64,000 nt of DNA from Fulvivirga sediminis (GTDB lineage Bacteria > Bacteroidota > Bacteroidia > Cytophagales > Cyclobacteriaceae): positions 372,001 to 436,000 of the forward strand of contig NZ_JAESIY010000004.1 of the NCBI RefSeq assembly GCF_016757215.1. The letters run 5' to 3'. Positions within the stretch are counted from its first letter, which is position 1. The number at the start of each line of letters is the position of its first letter. Made by a program: the position numbers and the translations under genes. Below the pieces are notes generated by a model, which had not been told where the DNA came from, searched no databases, and saw only the letters and a list, made by a program, of their open reading frames with translations. Shown here in pieces: positions 16,793-26,278 of this stretch.

Positions 16793-18238
16793 ATGAAAAA
16801 AATACGTCTGCTATTTCTTGTACTAGGTCCTTTATTATTTTCTATACTGTTACTCTGCCAAAACTCTACCTACCTCACTCCTGAAATATGGAGAGTGTTA
16901 GCCGTGGCTATATGGATGGTATCTTGGTGGATATCAGAAGCTACACCTATAGCTGTTACGGCTTTGCTTCCGCTGATTTTACTTCCTATGCTAAGCATTT
17001 TCTCCATAAGCGAATCCACCGCGCCCTATGCCAGCTCCATAATTTTTCTTTTTATGGGTGGTTTTATGATAGCCTTGGCCATGGAAAAGCACAACCTACA
17101 CCTAAGGATAGCACTCAATCTGGTAAAAATAACTGGCACCAGTGGCAATGGTATTATTCTTGGTTTTATGCTAGCCACCGCCATACTCAGCATGTGGATC
17201 AGCAATACCGCCACTGCTGTAATGATGCTACCTGTAGCCTCTTCTGTAGTTAATCTGTTAGGAGAGAGTAACCTTAAAATGGGTGATTCTCAGAAAAAAT
17301 TCGCCTTATCGCTTATGCTTATTATTGCCTATTCGGCTAACATAGGAGGCACTATTACCCTCATTGGCACCCCTCCTAATGTAGTGATGACAGGCTATCT
17401 AAACGAAATTTTGCATTATCAAATGGCATTCAGCCAATGGTTTATCATAGGCCTCCCTACAGGTATTGGACTGCTGTTAGTCACTTACTTACTCATCACC
17501 AGAGTATTGTATCCCAACAACCTTAAAAAGATTGAAGGATCAGAAGTACTCATAAAAAACAAGCTGGCAGAGCTAGGAAAAATCTCTAAAGAAGAAAAAA
17601 TGGTGCTTTCCATATTTGCCCTTACGGCCCTGGGCTGGATATTTAAAAATCAAATCAACAACTTAATAGGCACACCTCTGCTATCTGATACTATAACCGC
17701 TATGATCGGTGGTCTGCTCATGTTCATTGTTCCTTCTGACATAAAAAAAGCTGGTTTTCTTCTTAAATGGGACGACACCAAAAAGCTTCCCTGGGGAATA
17801 CTCATACTCTTTGGCGGCGGTATGTGCCTAGCGAGAGGACTAGAAAAGGTAGGCATAATAGAAGCTGTTGGCAATTATATGAGTAGCTACAAAGATCTGA
17901 ATCACTTTATCCTAATAGGCATCACCACAGGAATGGTACTTTTCCTTACAGAAATAATGAGTAATGTGGCGTTGATTACCATTTTCATACCTGTAGCCAT
18001 AGGCATTGCTCAAGGCTTAGGCATTAACCCGTTACTACTGGTAGTACCTTCTACCCTAGCCTCTAGCTGCGCTTTTATGATGCCCATTTCCACACCTCCA
18101 AATGCCATTGTATTTGCTAGCGGTCATATAAAAATGAAAGAGATGATAAAGGCAGGGATCCTTATCAATGTTTTCGCCATTATCTTCCTTACTCTTATTA
18201 CCTATATTTTTATAAACGCATATTTTTCACCTACTTAA
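16793..18238 (+). CDS. SLC13/DASS family sodium:anion symporter
   Basis: The 481-residue protein is hydrophobic, with about 11-12 membrane segments. It carries family features such as WWISEATPIAVTALLPL, MWISNTATAVMMLPVA (SNTA motif), GGTITLIGTPPNVV and SCAFMMPISTPPNAIVFASG. DASS proteins import di- or tricarboxylates or sulfate with sodium; the SNT and TPPN motifs form the two substrate/sodium clamps. The substrate cannot be assigned from sequence. It is transcribed away from tetR, with a half-copy of the TetR operator in its upstream region. Confidence 0.88.
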   Translation: MKKIRLLFLVLGPLLFSILLLCQNSTYLTPEIWRVLAVAIWMVSWWISEATPIAVTALLPLILLPMLSIFSISESTAPYASSIIFLFMGGFMIALAMEKHNLHLRIALNLVKITGTSGNGIILGFMLATAILSMWISNTATAVMMLPVASSVVNLLGESNLKMGDSQKKFALSLMLIIAYSANIGGTITLIGTPPNVVMTGYLNEILHYQMAFSQWFIIGLPTGIGLLLVTYLLITRVLYPNNLKKIEGSEVLIKNKLAELGKISKEEKMVLSIFALTALGWIFKNQINNLIGTPLLSDTITAMIGGLLMFIVPSDIKKAGFLLKWDDTKKLPWGILILFGGGMCLARGLEKVGIIEAVGNYMSSYKDLNHFILIGITTGMVLFLTEIMSNVALITIFIPVAIGIAQGLGINPLLLVVPSTLASSCAFMMPISTPPNAIVFASGHIKMKEMIKAGILINVFAIIFLTLITYIFINAYFSPT

Positions 18239-18239
18239 G

Positions 18240-18264
18240 TTAGTAAATACTAAAATATTTAGTA
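18240..18264. promoter_or_regulatory. Inverted-repeat operator before dinB
   Basis: Overlapping half-sites TTAGTA (18240-18245), TACTAAA (18248-18254) and TTTAGTA (18258-18264) form two interlocked inverted repeats, the better one TACTAAA-N3-TTTAGTA. They end 10 bases before the dinB start and overlap a plausible -7 element (TAATATTG), a layout expected for a repressor site. A damage-responsive repressor is a guess from the genes controlled. Confidence 0.55.
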
Positions 18265-18274
18265 ATATTGTATT

Positions 18275-19489
18275 ATGGTTTCACGATCAATATTACACCT
18301 GGATTTAGACACTTTTTTTGTGTCTTGCGAGAGACTGTTAGACAGTCGGCTCAACAATAAGCCCATACTCATAGGTGGTGTAACTGATCGTGGAGTAGTG
18401 GCCTCTTGCAGTTATGAAGCCAGGCAGTTTGGCATTCATTCTGCCATGCCCATGAAGCTGGCTCGCGAGCTATGCCCTGAAGCCATAGTAATCAAAGGTA
18501 ACTCTGCCACGTATAGCGCTAAATCAAACGAGGTGACTGAAATCATAAGAGGTGAGGTACCACTATTTGAAAAAACTTCTATCGATGAGTTCTATGTAGA
18601 CATGTCGGGCATGGATCGTTTTTTTGGTAATTATAAAATGGCCAGCGAGTTACGATCAAAAATTATAGACAACACTGGCCTGCCTATTTCTTTCGGGCTT
18701 TCCCAAAATAAGACCGTATCAAAAATAGCTACAGGAGAAGCCAAACCCAACAATCAGATAAAAATAGATTATGGCTTAGAAAAGCATTTCCTGGCTCCTC
18801 TTTCTGTAAAAAAAATACCCATGATAGGCGATAAAACCTATATCGCACTATGCAATCTGGGAATAAAACACATACACACCATTCAGGAAACTCCTATAGA
18901 GCTCATGGAAAAAGCTTTTGGGAAAAATGGCATTACTATGTGGAAAAAGGCCAATGGCATAGATCCCTCTCCGGTAATTCCTTACTCCGAAAGAAAATCT
19001 ATCTCCACAGAGCGAACCTTTGACAGGGACACCATAGATGTGGTAAAGCTAAAAGCCATTATGCTGGCTATGGCCGAAAACCTGGCTTTCCAGCTGAGAC
19101 GAGGGCAGAAACTCACCGCTTGTGTTACGGTAAAAATCCGATATTCAGATTTTAACACCTACACCCTGCAGTCAAAAATACCTTATACTTCTGCTGATCA
19201 TGTACTTATCCCAAAAGTATTAGAACTATTTAACCGGGCTTATGACAAAAGGCTGCTAGTAAGACTCATTGGTGTGAAGTTTAGCCATTTAGTTAACGGC
19301 ACTTACCAGATCAACCTATTTGAAGACTCTTTAGAAATGATCAGTCTGTACCAGGCTATGGATAAGATCAGAGATAAACACGGAGACCGAACCGTAATAA
19401 GAGCGGCAGGTATAGAAGCAAAGACCATAAGTAGGTTTAACCCCTTCAATGGAGACGCACCACCGCTACTCCCCAACCGGAGGTCTTAA
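18275..19489 (+). CDS. dinB: DNA polymerase IV (Y-family)
   Basis: The 404-residue enzyme has the Y-family catalytic residues: Asp10 in LHLDLDTFF and the pair Asp104-Glu105 in SIDEFYVDMSG. The palm, fingers and helix-hairpin-helix region (residues 170-210, IPMIGDKTYIALCNLGIKHI) and the little-finger domain (residues 240-350) are complete. It performs low-fidelity translesion synthesis. It is followed 134 bases later by a second-type DnaE polymerase on the same strand, resembling damage-induced mutagenesis cassettes. Confidence 0.92.
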   Translation: MVSRSILHLDLDTFFVSCERLLDSRLNNKPILIGGVTDRGVVASCSYEARQFGIHSAMPMKLARELCPEAIVIKGNSATYSAKSNEVTEIIRGEVPLFEKTSIDEFYVDMSGMDRFFGNYKMASELRSKIIDNTGLPISFGLSQNKTVSKIATGEAKPNNQIKIDYGLEKHFLAPLSVKKIPMIGDKTYIALCNLGIKHIHTIQETPIELMEKAFGKNGITMWKKANGIDPSPVIPYSERKSISTERTFDRDTIDVVKLKAIMLAMAENLAFQLRRGQKLTACVTVKIRYSDFNTYTLQSKIPYTSADHVLIPKVLELFNRAYDKRLLVRLIGVKFSHLVNGTYQINLFEDSLEMISLYQAMDKIRDKHGDRTVIRAAGIEAKTISRFNPFNGDAPPLLPNRRS

Positions 19490-19623
19490 TTCACTTTTGA
19501 GTAATAAGCTTTCATTTTAGCAATTATTAGTGGCGAGTTTTTAGTAGTGAGTCATGAACATTTACTATTCATCAGCTCCCAACTACCATTTTTTACCAAC
19601 TGTATACTCAAAGCTATTCCTTA

Positions 19624-22614
19624 ATGTACCTCAATACACATACCTATTACAGCTTTAAATATGGCACTATGTCTTGCGAAGAGCTACTCATAGAAGCTCA
19701 AAAAAATGGAATAGACAGCTTAGTGCTTACCGACATCAATTCCACTGCCGCATGTCTGAATTTTGTAAGACTATCTATCAAGCATAACATTGAGCCCATA
19801 TTAGGCATCGATTTTAGAAACGGCGTAGAGCAGCAGTTCATAGGAATAGCTAAAAATAATCAAGGGTACTTCGAGCTTAACTGCTTTTTATCTGGATTTC
19901 TACACTCTGGCGATCCTATACCCGCAAAAGCACCTTACTTCAACCATGCTTTTATCATTTACCCTTTCAATAAATATGATGGCAGGAAACTCAAAAAAAA
20001 TGAATTCATAGGTGTTCCTCCTGAATATATCAACAAACTAAAGTTCTCTGCTCATGCACATCTGATTCAGGAAAAAATGGTGATTCTACAAACCGTCACT
20101 TTCCGCAATAAGAAAGATTTCAATGCTCACCGTCTACTCAGAGCTATAGATAAAAACACCCTTCTCAGCAAGCTCTCCAAAGCAGAAGAAGGCAGCTTCA
20201 ACCATAAAATGCTTCCTAAAAAAGAGCTTATCAAATTATATGCTGATTGCCCTTCCATCGTAAAAAACACCGAAAAGCTGCTCAACAGCTGCACCATACA
20301 TTTCGACTTTGGAGATGAACAAGACCACAAAAACCAAAAAAACTATACACACTCTGAGCATGAAGATTTTAAAAAAATATGTAAGCTATGCTATAAAGGC
20401 TTAAAGTATAGGTATTCTGAAATAACTGAAGCTATTAAGGTCAGACTAAAAACAGAGCTCAAGGTAATTAGAGAGAAACGCTTTATTGCGTATTTCCTTA
20501 TCAATTGGGACATCGTGAGCTATGCTCGCAGACAGGGCTTCTTTTATGTAGGTCGGGGCAGCGGTGCTAATAGTATAGTAGCTTATCTGCTTAGAATTAC
20601 CGATGTAGACCCTATAGACCTGGATTTGTATTTTGAACGCTTCATTAACCTTTACAGGAAAAATCCACCAGACTTTGACATTGATTTTTCATGGACTGAT
20701 CGTGAAGACATCACGGCCTACATTTTCAGGAGATTCAAAAATGCAGCCTTGCTTGCTACGTACAGTACTTTCCAGCTCAGGGCCGTAATCAGAGAGCTAG
20801 GTAAAGTATTTGGCCTACCTGCCCATGAAATTGAAAACATAGCAGAGGGCAACCCCAAACAAGACTACTACTCACAGCTGGTTATAAAATATAGCCATTT
20901 GATTCAAGGTTTTCCCAGCCACCTGAGCATACACGCCGGAGGTATTCTGATTTCAGAGAAGCATATTCATTATTTCTCAGCCACAAACTTACCTCCCAAA
21001 GGCTATCCTACCACCCACTTTGATATGGTTATAGCTGAAGATGTAGGGCTTTATAAATTTGATATACTCAGCCAACGCGGATTGGGAAAGATTAAAGACA
21101 CTCTATCCCTTGTAAAAAAAAATAAGCCCGAAGAGCCTGATATCGACATCCATGATTTAAACCGATTCAAAAAAGATGAAGCAGTAAAATCACTGCTCCG
21201 TCAAGGTAAAGCTATAGGTTGCTTTTATGTAGAATCTCCCGCTATGCGCATGCTTCTAAAAAAGCTGGAAGCCGATGACTACTTAGGGTTGGTGGCGGCC
21301 AGCTCCATCATCAGACCAGGGGTAGCTAAGTCAGGCATGATGCGCGAATACATACTTAGATTCAAAAATCCGGAAAGAAGAAAAGAGGCTCACCCCACCC
21401 TTTTAAAAATTATGCCTGAGACTTATGGAGTAATGGTATATCAGGAAGATGTAATAAAAGTAGCCCACTACTTCGCTGGCCTTACGCTGGCCGAAGCCGA
21501 TGTGCTAAGAAGAGGGATGTCTGGAAAGTTCAGGTCTCGTGATGAATTTCAGAAAGCCAAAGACCAATACTTTTTTAACTGCAAAGCCAAAGGCTATACC
21601 TATGCCGACAGCGCAGAAATATGGAGACAAATAGAAAGCTTTGCCGGATACGCTTTTTCCAAAGGCCACTCTGCCTCTTACGCTGTAGAGAGCTACCAGA
21701 GCCTATTTTTAAAAGCACATTACCCACTGGAATATATGGTAGCCACCATCAATAATTTTGGTGGTTTTTACAGAACAGAGCTCTATGTACATGAAGCACG
21801 AATGCATGGCGCAGAGATACTTGCGCCTTGCGCTAACTCCAGCGATGCTATGACAAGAATATATGGCAAAAAAATATACATAGGCCTCGCTTTCATTAAA
21901 GATCTTGACCAAAAAACCATAGCACAAATACTTAAAGTAAGGAAAGCCTACGGAGCCTATAGCTCTCTGCCTGACTTTGTTAAAAAAATACCATTATCAC
22001 TAGATCAGGCCTCCTTACTTATCAAAGCCGGAGTCTTTAATTTCACCAAAAAGAATAAAAAAGAACTCCTTTGGGAAGCCCATTTTCTGCTAGCTAATGT
22101 AAAAAAAGCTTCACCCATGCCCAAGTTATTCGAGGTAGAAACAAAGCACTTAGCCATTCCTGACATACCTCCTCCTCACACCTTAGAAACCGCTTTTGAC
22201 GAAATGGAGCTTTTAGGATTCCCTTTGTGCAATCCTTTTGATTTGCTAAAAAACAGGCCTTCTCACTTTTTTAGAGTGCTTGATTTTCCCAACAACCTGA
22301 ATAAGACTATCACTATTTATGGTTATCTGGTAGCCATTAAAAACACCCGCACCTCTAAAAATGACAGGATGAACTTCGGAACGTTTTTAGATGTAAGCGG
22401 CCAATTTATTGACACTGTCCACTTTCCCCAATCATCTAGCCAGTGGCCCTTCAGAGGACGCGGCATATACGCTATTACAGGAAAAGTGGTAGAGGAGTTC
22501 GGTTTTTTTAGCTTAGAAGTAACAGAGATGATAAAAGAGCCTTTTATTGATGACCCCAGGTACAGCGAAGAAAGTGGAAAATTAGCCATCAAGAGAAAAA
22601 CAATGAGACAGTAG
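19624..22614 (+). CDS. DNA polymerase III alpha-like protein (short, accessory DnaE)
   Basis: A 996-residue C-family polymerase, shorter than replicative DnaE (about 1,160-1,200 residues). It has a PHP domain (residues 1-230; first motif THTYYS), the GRGSGANSIVAYLL palm block (310-323) and the catalytic Asp350/Asp352 in PDFDIDF. The fingers follow (YGVMVYQEDVIKVA, then AFSKGHSASYAVESYQSLFLKAHYP), and then a tandem HhH and OB domain (residues 890-970). Size and the neighbouring dinB suggest the error-prone DnaE2-type role rather than chromosome replication. No ImuA- or ImuB-type gene is seen here. Confidence 0.85.
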   Translation: MYLNTHTYYSFKYGTMSCEELLIEAQKNGIDSLVLTDINSTAACLNFVRLSIKHNIEPILGIDFRNGVEQQFIGIAKNNQGYFELNCFLSGFLHSGDPIPAKAPYFNHAFIIYPFNKYDGRKLKKNEFIGVPPEYINKLKFSAHAHLIQEKMVILQTVTFRNKKDFNAHRLLRAIDKNTLLSKLSKAEEGSFNHKMLPKKELIKLYADCPSIVKNTEKLLNSCTIHFDFGDEQDHKNQKNYTHSEHEDFKKICKLCYKGLKYRYSEITEAIKVRLKTELKVIREKRFIAYFLINWDIVSYARRQGFFYVGRGSGANSIVAYLLRITDVDPIDLDLYFERFINLYRKNPPDFDIDFSWTDREDITAYIFRRFKNAALLATYSTFQLRAVIRELGKVFGLPAHEIENIAEGNPKQDYYSQLVIKYSHLIQGFPSHLSIHAGGILISEKHIHYFSATNLPPKGYPTTHFDMVIAEDVGLYKFDILSQRGLGKIKDTLSLVKKNKPEEPDIDIHDLNRFKKDEAVKSLLRQGKAIGCFYVESPAMRMLLKKLEADDYLGLVAASSIIRPGVAKSGMMREYILRFKNPERRKEAHPTLLKIMPETYGVMVYQEDVIKVAHYFAGLTLAEADVLRRGMSGKFRSRDEFQKAKDQYFFNCKAKGYTYADSAEIWRQIESFAGYAFSKGHSASYAVESYQSLFLKAHYPLEYMVATINNFGGFYRTELYVHEARMHGAEILAPCANSSDAMTRIYGKKIYIGLAFIKDLDQKTIAQILKVRKAYGAYSSLPDFVKKIPLSLDQASLLIKAGVFNFTKKNKKELLWEAHFLLANVKKASPMPKLFEVETKHLAIPDIPPPHTLETAFDEMELLGFPLCNPFDLLKNRPSHFFRVLDFPNNLNKTITIYGYLVAIKNTRTSKNDRMNFGTFLDVSGQFIDTVHFPQSSSQWPFRGRGIYAITGKVVEEFGFFSLEVTEMIKEPFIDDPRYSEESGKLAIKRKTMRQ

Positions 22615-22724
22615 TTTGAGAATTAAAACAATCCAAAATCATATGACCGTAAGCCCTATAACATCAAAATAACATTGACTATCAATGGTATTTTAAATAT
22701 CTTATAGAAAGCAACTATAATGAT

Positions 22725-23540
22725 ATGAAAGAGATCAAAATTTCCATCGTAGTATTATTATCCATTTTTTTAACCGCCTGCACCTCTAAGAATAATAAAG
22801 AAGCCGATGAATCGCAGACAGAAGTAAGTGAATTGCAGAAAGATGAGCCCTCAGTACCTGATAAGCAATGGACATACAAAGGAGAAACCGGACCGGACCA
22901 CTGGGCAGAAATTGATACCAATTACTGCGACGGCAAAGCCCAATCACCTATAGACATAATAGATGCTGTTGTCAGTGAAGATATTACACCAATAGACATC
23001 CACTATAATAATGCAACAAAAATTCATGACGTTACCAATAATGGCCACTCTATACAGTACAACTTCTCAGAAGGAGACTACATTAACGTAGAAGGTAAAA
23101 AGTATAGCTTGAAGCAATTTCACTTTCATGAACCAGCAGAGCACACTATTAAAGGCGTTCGTTACCCTATAGTCCTCCATTTGGCACATATGTCTGCGGA
23201 CAATGAATATGCCGTGATAGCCTTACTTGGTGAAGAAAAATCAAGCAATAACCCAGTATTTGAGTTTTTGAATAGCTATCTACCTCTTCAAGTAGACGAA
23301 AAAAAAGAAATAAATGAGTCCTTTAACATGAACTCCATTTTTCCTGAAGATAAAAGTTATTTTACATACACCGGCTCACTTACCACACCCCCGTGTACAG
23401 AGAACGTAAAATGGTTTGTAATGCAGCAGGCTCTGCCGGTTTCTAATGAACTTATCAGCACACTTCAAGAGATAATGCCTATTAATAATTACAGAAAGAC
23501 CCAACCTCTAAATGGCAGAACTATCTGGGCTTCTAATTAG
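22725..23540 (+). CDS. Alpha-type carbonic anhydrase lipoprotein
   Basis: Carbonic anhydrase interconverts CO2 and bicarbonate. The 271-residue protein has a lipoprotein signal ending in LTAC, a Lys/Glu-rich linker, and an alpha-class domain from about residue 47 (WTYKGETGPDHWAEI, QSPIDI). The zinc histidines are in KQFHFHEPAEH and VLHLAHM, and the conserved YTGSLTTPPCTENVKW precedes the C terminus. It should sit in the periplasm, lipid-anchored. The gene is monocistronic. Confidence 0.92.
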   Translation: MKEIKISIVVLLSIFLTACTSKNNKEADESQTEVSELQKDEPSVPDKQWTYKGETGPDHWAEIDTNYCDGKAQSPIDIIDAVVSEDITPIDIHYNNATKIHDVTNNGHSIQYNFSEGDYINVEGKKYSLKQFHFHEPAEHTIKGVRYPIVLHLAHMSADNEYAVIALLGEEKSSNNPVFEFLNSYLPLQVDEKKEINESFNMNSIFPEDKSYFTYTGSLTTPPCTENVKWFVMQQALPVSNELISTLQEIMPINNYRKTQPLNGRTIWASN

Positions 23541-23596
23541 CTTTCTAAAGAGCTAAACAAAAGAGTTGAAGGAGATTACCGAGGCAAAATTCTACT

Positions 23597-24136
23597 CTAC
23601 TGCATCCTCACCACAAAAGTCTTAGAAATTCTTTCATAGAGGCCATTATCACTTGTCTTGTAATATGTATCCACTTCTTCTCCTATCTTATTATAAAAAT
23701 TAAATGACTTAGGGTGACTACTACTTATCAGAATTTCACGAAAGCCCTGATCATAGTAATAAGGCATTATAACTGACTTTAACCAATAACTACCATACCC
23801 CTTTCCTTTTTCAATAATGTGAAAATACTTTAGCAATATCGTATTTTTAGCATCGGCTTTATCAACCCTTAGCTTATTGAGATCGCCCCCTACAATAGTT
23901 ACTACACCTTTAATATCTCCATCCTTTTCTATAGTATGTATTTCGTACCATATCCCTTCCAGGTTTTTAAGGCTTTCTATATAATTAATGGCATGATACA
24001 GCTCATTGTAATCATCCCAACTGTTTTCTAATTTCCAATTCACATATTTCCCGATAGGAGAAAACAGCCTGCTATCAAAAGCTTTGTAGATTACAAAATT
24101 CTCTCCTTCATCTCCTGTTCCTATTATTTTCATCAA
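23597..24136 (-). CDS. GNAT-like acetyltransferase family protein
   Basis: The 179-residue protein has a GNAT-type pattern in its C-terminal half: strand, then EKGKGYGSYWLKSVIMPYYYDQGF (a G-x-G acetyl-CoA loop followed by the helix), then REILISSSHPKSFNFYNKIGEE (the C-terminal beta-bulge region, FNFYNKIGE corresponding to the usual A..FYEKLGF). The substrate is unknown. The tandem Met-Met start leaves one residue uncertain. Confidence 0.65.
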   Translation of the reverse strand: MMKIIGTGDEGENFVIYKAFDSRLFSPIGKYVNWKLENSWDDYNELYHAINYIESLKNLEGIWYEIHTIEKDGDIKGVVTIVGGDLNKLRVDKADAKNTILLKYFHIIEKGKGYGSYWLKSVIMPYYYDQGFREILISSSHPKSFNFYNKIGEEVDTYYKTSDNGLYERISKTFVVRMQ

Positions 24137-24195
24137 TGTACTTCTTATTTTAAGCCAGAGTTTTATTAATATTTTCTAGCTTAAAAATACGAAAA

Positions 24196-24226
24196 CCCCA
24201 GACTATTGACCCGGTTTAGGCTGGGG
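24196..24226 (-). terminator. Terminator of the DUF6249-type gene
   Basis: CCCCAG (24196-24201) and CTGGGG (24221-24226) form a stem whose minus-strand transcript is followed by TTTTC. It lies just after the gene at 24246-24590 on the minus strand. Confidence 0.55.
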
Positions 24227-24245
24227 CTTACATAGCTAGCAAATA

Positions 24246-24590
24246 TTATTTATCCTTATTCCTTTTCTCTTCTATGAGGTAAGAAACGAATAAACCAATG
24301 CCCCCAAAAAGAAATAACATAGAGAGGTAAGCCACCGGAGGCCTAAAGCCAGCAAACTCCCGCAACAGTTCTCCCACAAGAATACCACAGCCTATCCCCA
24401 CCAAAAAGAAACCAAGGCGCAGCGATAAATTATTTTGATCTAAGCCGCCTCCTGCCAACCATTCTGACCTGTTTATTCCTTTTTCTATCAAAGCCATACG
24501 CTCATTATTGGTATACTTTCTTAAAAAGATAATAACCAGCACTATGCCTATTACTGCCAAAATGGGAACTGATAAAGCTAAAATTTGCAT
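24246..24590 (-). CDS. Small membrane protein, DUF6249-like
   Basis: The 114-residue protein has three membrane segments: residues 2-23, about 58-78, and 87-106. The cytoplasmic loop between the first two contains RKYTNNERMALIEKGINRSEW, with the ERMALIEKG motif typical of the DUF6249 family. Its role is unknown. It is transcribed divergently from the ECF sigma gene 140 bases away, a pairing common in Bacteroidota, so it may belong to that regulon (inference). Confidence 0.7.
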   Translation of the reverse strand: MQILALSVPILAVIGIVLVIIFLRKYTNNERMALIEKGINRSEWLAGGGLDQNNLSLRLGFFLVGIGCGILVGELLREFAGFRPPVAYLSMLFLFGGIGLFVSYLIEEKRNKDK

Positions 24591-24732
24591 ATTATTTTGA
24601 GTTTTATTTGCCGGTTGGACTTCAGTTATGAATAAGAGGTTACAACTTGATTCTATTTTTTTTAAAATAAAATTTTATAAAAAAACACGACATACCTTGT
24701 AACTTGATGATCTTTATCTGCGTCAAAAGCCC

Positions 24733-25290
24733 GTGCATAAGCAAAATGACAGTATTCTTGTAAATCGTATTATCAAAGGCGAACAGCACCTTTTCAATAT
24801 TTTAATTGACAGGCATAAAAAATATGCCTTTAATATTGCTCTTAAGATATTGGATAACGCAGAGGATGCTGAAGAAGTGGCCCATGATAGCTTCATCAAG
24901 GCTTACAAGAACCTGCATAAGTTTAATCAAGAGTCAAAATTTTCTACTTGGCTATATCGCATTACATTTAACACATCTATCACCGTCAAACGAAAACAAC
25001 ATAGTAAGAACGAAGAAATTGATGATTCCAAACATAACTTCCAGCAAGCTGAAGTCAATTTGCTAGAAAAAAAGGATCAGAAACACTACATTGAACTTGC
25101 TTTAAAAAAGCTGCCAGATGTAGATCAAACTATAATTTCGTTATTTTATTTAAAGGAATTCTCTCTTGAAGAAATTGCCGATATTACGAAAATGGAAGCT
25201 AATAATGTAAAAGTAAGGCTGCACAGAGCTAGAAAAAAGATGGCAACAGAAATGAAAAATATTTTAAAAGGAGAAGCATTAAATTTATAG
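24733..25290 (+). CDS. ECF-type RNA polymerase sigma factor
   Basis: The 185-residue protein has region 2 (residues 17-90; ILIDRHKKYAFNIALKILDN...FIKAYKNLHKFNQESKFSTWLYRITFNTSI) and region 4 (residues 125-175; LALKKLPDVDQTIISLFYLKEFSLEEIADI, VKVRLHRARKKM). It begins at a GTG at 24733, chosen because no ATG precedes region 2 in frame. The next gene starts two bases after its stop and probably encodes its anti-sigma factor. Confidence 0.9.
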   Translation: MHKQNDSILVNRIIKGEQHLFNILIDRHKKYAFNIALKILDNAEDAEEVAHDSFIKAYKNLHKFNQESKFSTWLYRITFNTSITVKRKQHSKNEEIDDSKHNFQQAEVNLLEKKDQKHYIELALKKLPDVDQTIISLFYLKEFSLEEIADITKMEANNVKVRLHRARKKMATEMKNILKGEALNL

Positions 25291-25292
25291 TT

Positions 25293-25820
25293 ATGAAGGA
25301 GCCTGCCAAAATATCAGACGAACTACTTTTAGATTATATAGACGGCAACCTAAGCCATACTGACAGGTTAATAATAGAAGAGGCCTGCAAGCATAGCCCT
25401 TGGAAAGAGCGTCTTAAGGAACTCTCTTTACTAAACTCTTCATTACTATCGCTCCATGAAACCTGGTCAGAGCCTGATGAGGCCTTCAATGTCGGCATTA
25501 TGAAAAACATTTACGCTTATGACATGGCGCCAAAAATCAGCCGTAAATATATAATACTATTATCCGCTTTGCTCTTCACTTGCATTATTGGATGTATCAG
25601 CCTGCCCAGCTTACCTGCTAGCTACATCAATCAGCTCCCTACCATTCAATATTACATTAACCAATTGAACATAAGCGCATTACAAAACTCCCTCAGTATT
25701 AACATTCAATTCGTTATAGAAGGATCATTATTTGTCTGTGCGTTACTATCATTAATACTGATTGACAGAATAATTTTAAAACCATTTTTCTTAAAAAGAA
25801 AAACTGACAGTATGCATTAG
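25293..25820 (+). CDS. Putative anti-sigma factor, membrane-bound
   Basis: The 175-residue protein starts with a cytosolic domain (residues 1-75, ISDELLLDYIDGNLSHTDRLIIEEAC) that resembles zinc-less anti-sigma domains. Two membrane helices follow at about residues 84-105 and 143-162. A hydrophobic ligand-sensing loop of about 40 residues lies between the helices. The function is inferred from its position two bases behind an ECF sigma gene. No HxxxCxxC zinc motif is present. Confidence 0.68.
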   Translation: MKEPAKISDELLLDYIDGNLSHTDRLIIEEACKHSPWKERLKELSLLNSSLLSLHETWSEPDEAFNVGIMKNIYAYDMAPKISRKYIILLSALLFTCIIGCISLPSLPASYINQLPTIQYYINQLNISALQNSLSINIQFVIEGSLFVCALLSLILIDRIILKPFFLKRKTDSMH

Positions 25821-25871
25821 CAACTGACATTTTCCCAAAAAAGGAAATTAATTTCTATATTGAGTATGTCT

Positions 25872-25906
25872 AAAAAAAAATGGCAGCCATTAGCTCCCAT
25901 TTTTTT
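25872..25906. terminator. Bidirectional terminator after the sigma/anti-sigma pair
   Basis: A-run then ATGG (up to 25883) faces CCAT then T-run (25897-25906), forming a stem with a 13-base loop and a T-run on both strands. It sits between the anti-sigma gene and the convergent 43-codon lipoprotein gene. Confidence 0.6.
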
Positions 25907-25936
25907 CATTTATAACTATTTAAACTATTTTCAAGT

Positions 25937-26068
25937 TTATATATGTTGCTCATTTACGGTTTGGTGCTCATTATCAGTAGTTTGCTTTGCGTAAGTAGCA
26001 CAAGTATAAGAGCTACAAGAAGAAGCAAGGAAGCCCAATGCTACTACAAATAGTAAGAATTTTTTCAT
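25937..26068 (-). CDS. Small lipoprotein, 43 residues
   Basis: A short frame starting at the ATG at 26068-26066 encodes MKKFLLFVVALGFLASSC (Cys18 in an LASSC lipobox), followed by SSYTCATYAKQTTDNE and a stop at 25937. The signal peptide and lipobox are textbook for Bacteroidota lipoproteins. The mature part is only 26 residues with a second cysteine. Similar very short SCSxYTC-type lipoproteins occur in this phylum; no function is known to me. The gene lies alone in a 458-base gap. Confidence 0.7.
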   Translation of the reverse strand: MKKFLLFVVALGFLASSCSSYTCATYAKQTTDNEHQTVNEQHI

Positions 26069-26278
26069 CTTTAAATATGGTTAGAGTTTTTGTTAATTAA
26101 TAATACTTAACTAATTCGCAAAAAGAGTACCAGAAGATATAACTCTTATGATTTATGACCGTTGTATTTAAGTGTGATTAAGCTCTTAATAGGCCAGTAT
26201 AACGAAACATAGTGAACAGATTTTCTTTTGAATTCGTTTTGAACTTAATCTTAACTGTTTAAATTTCTACGTCTAATT

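Noticed and set aside
19490-19623. RNA gene or second operator between dinB and dnaE
   Set aside because: The gap shows only scattered AT-rich sequence and no copy of the TACTAAA motif.
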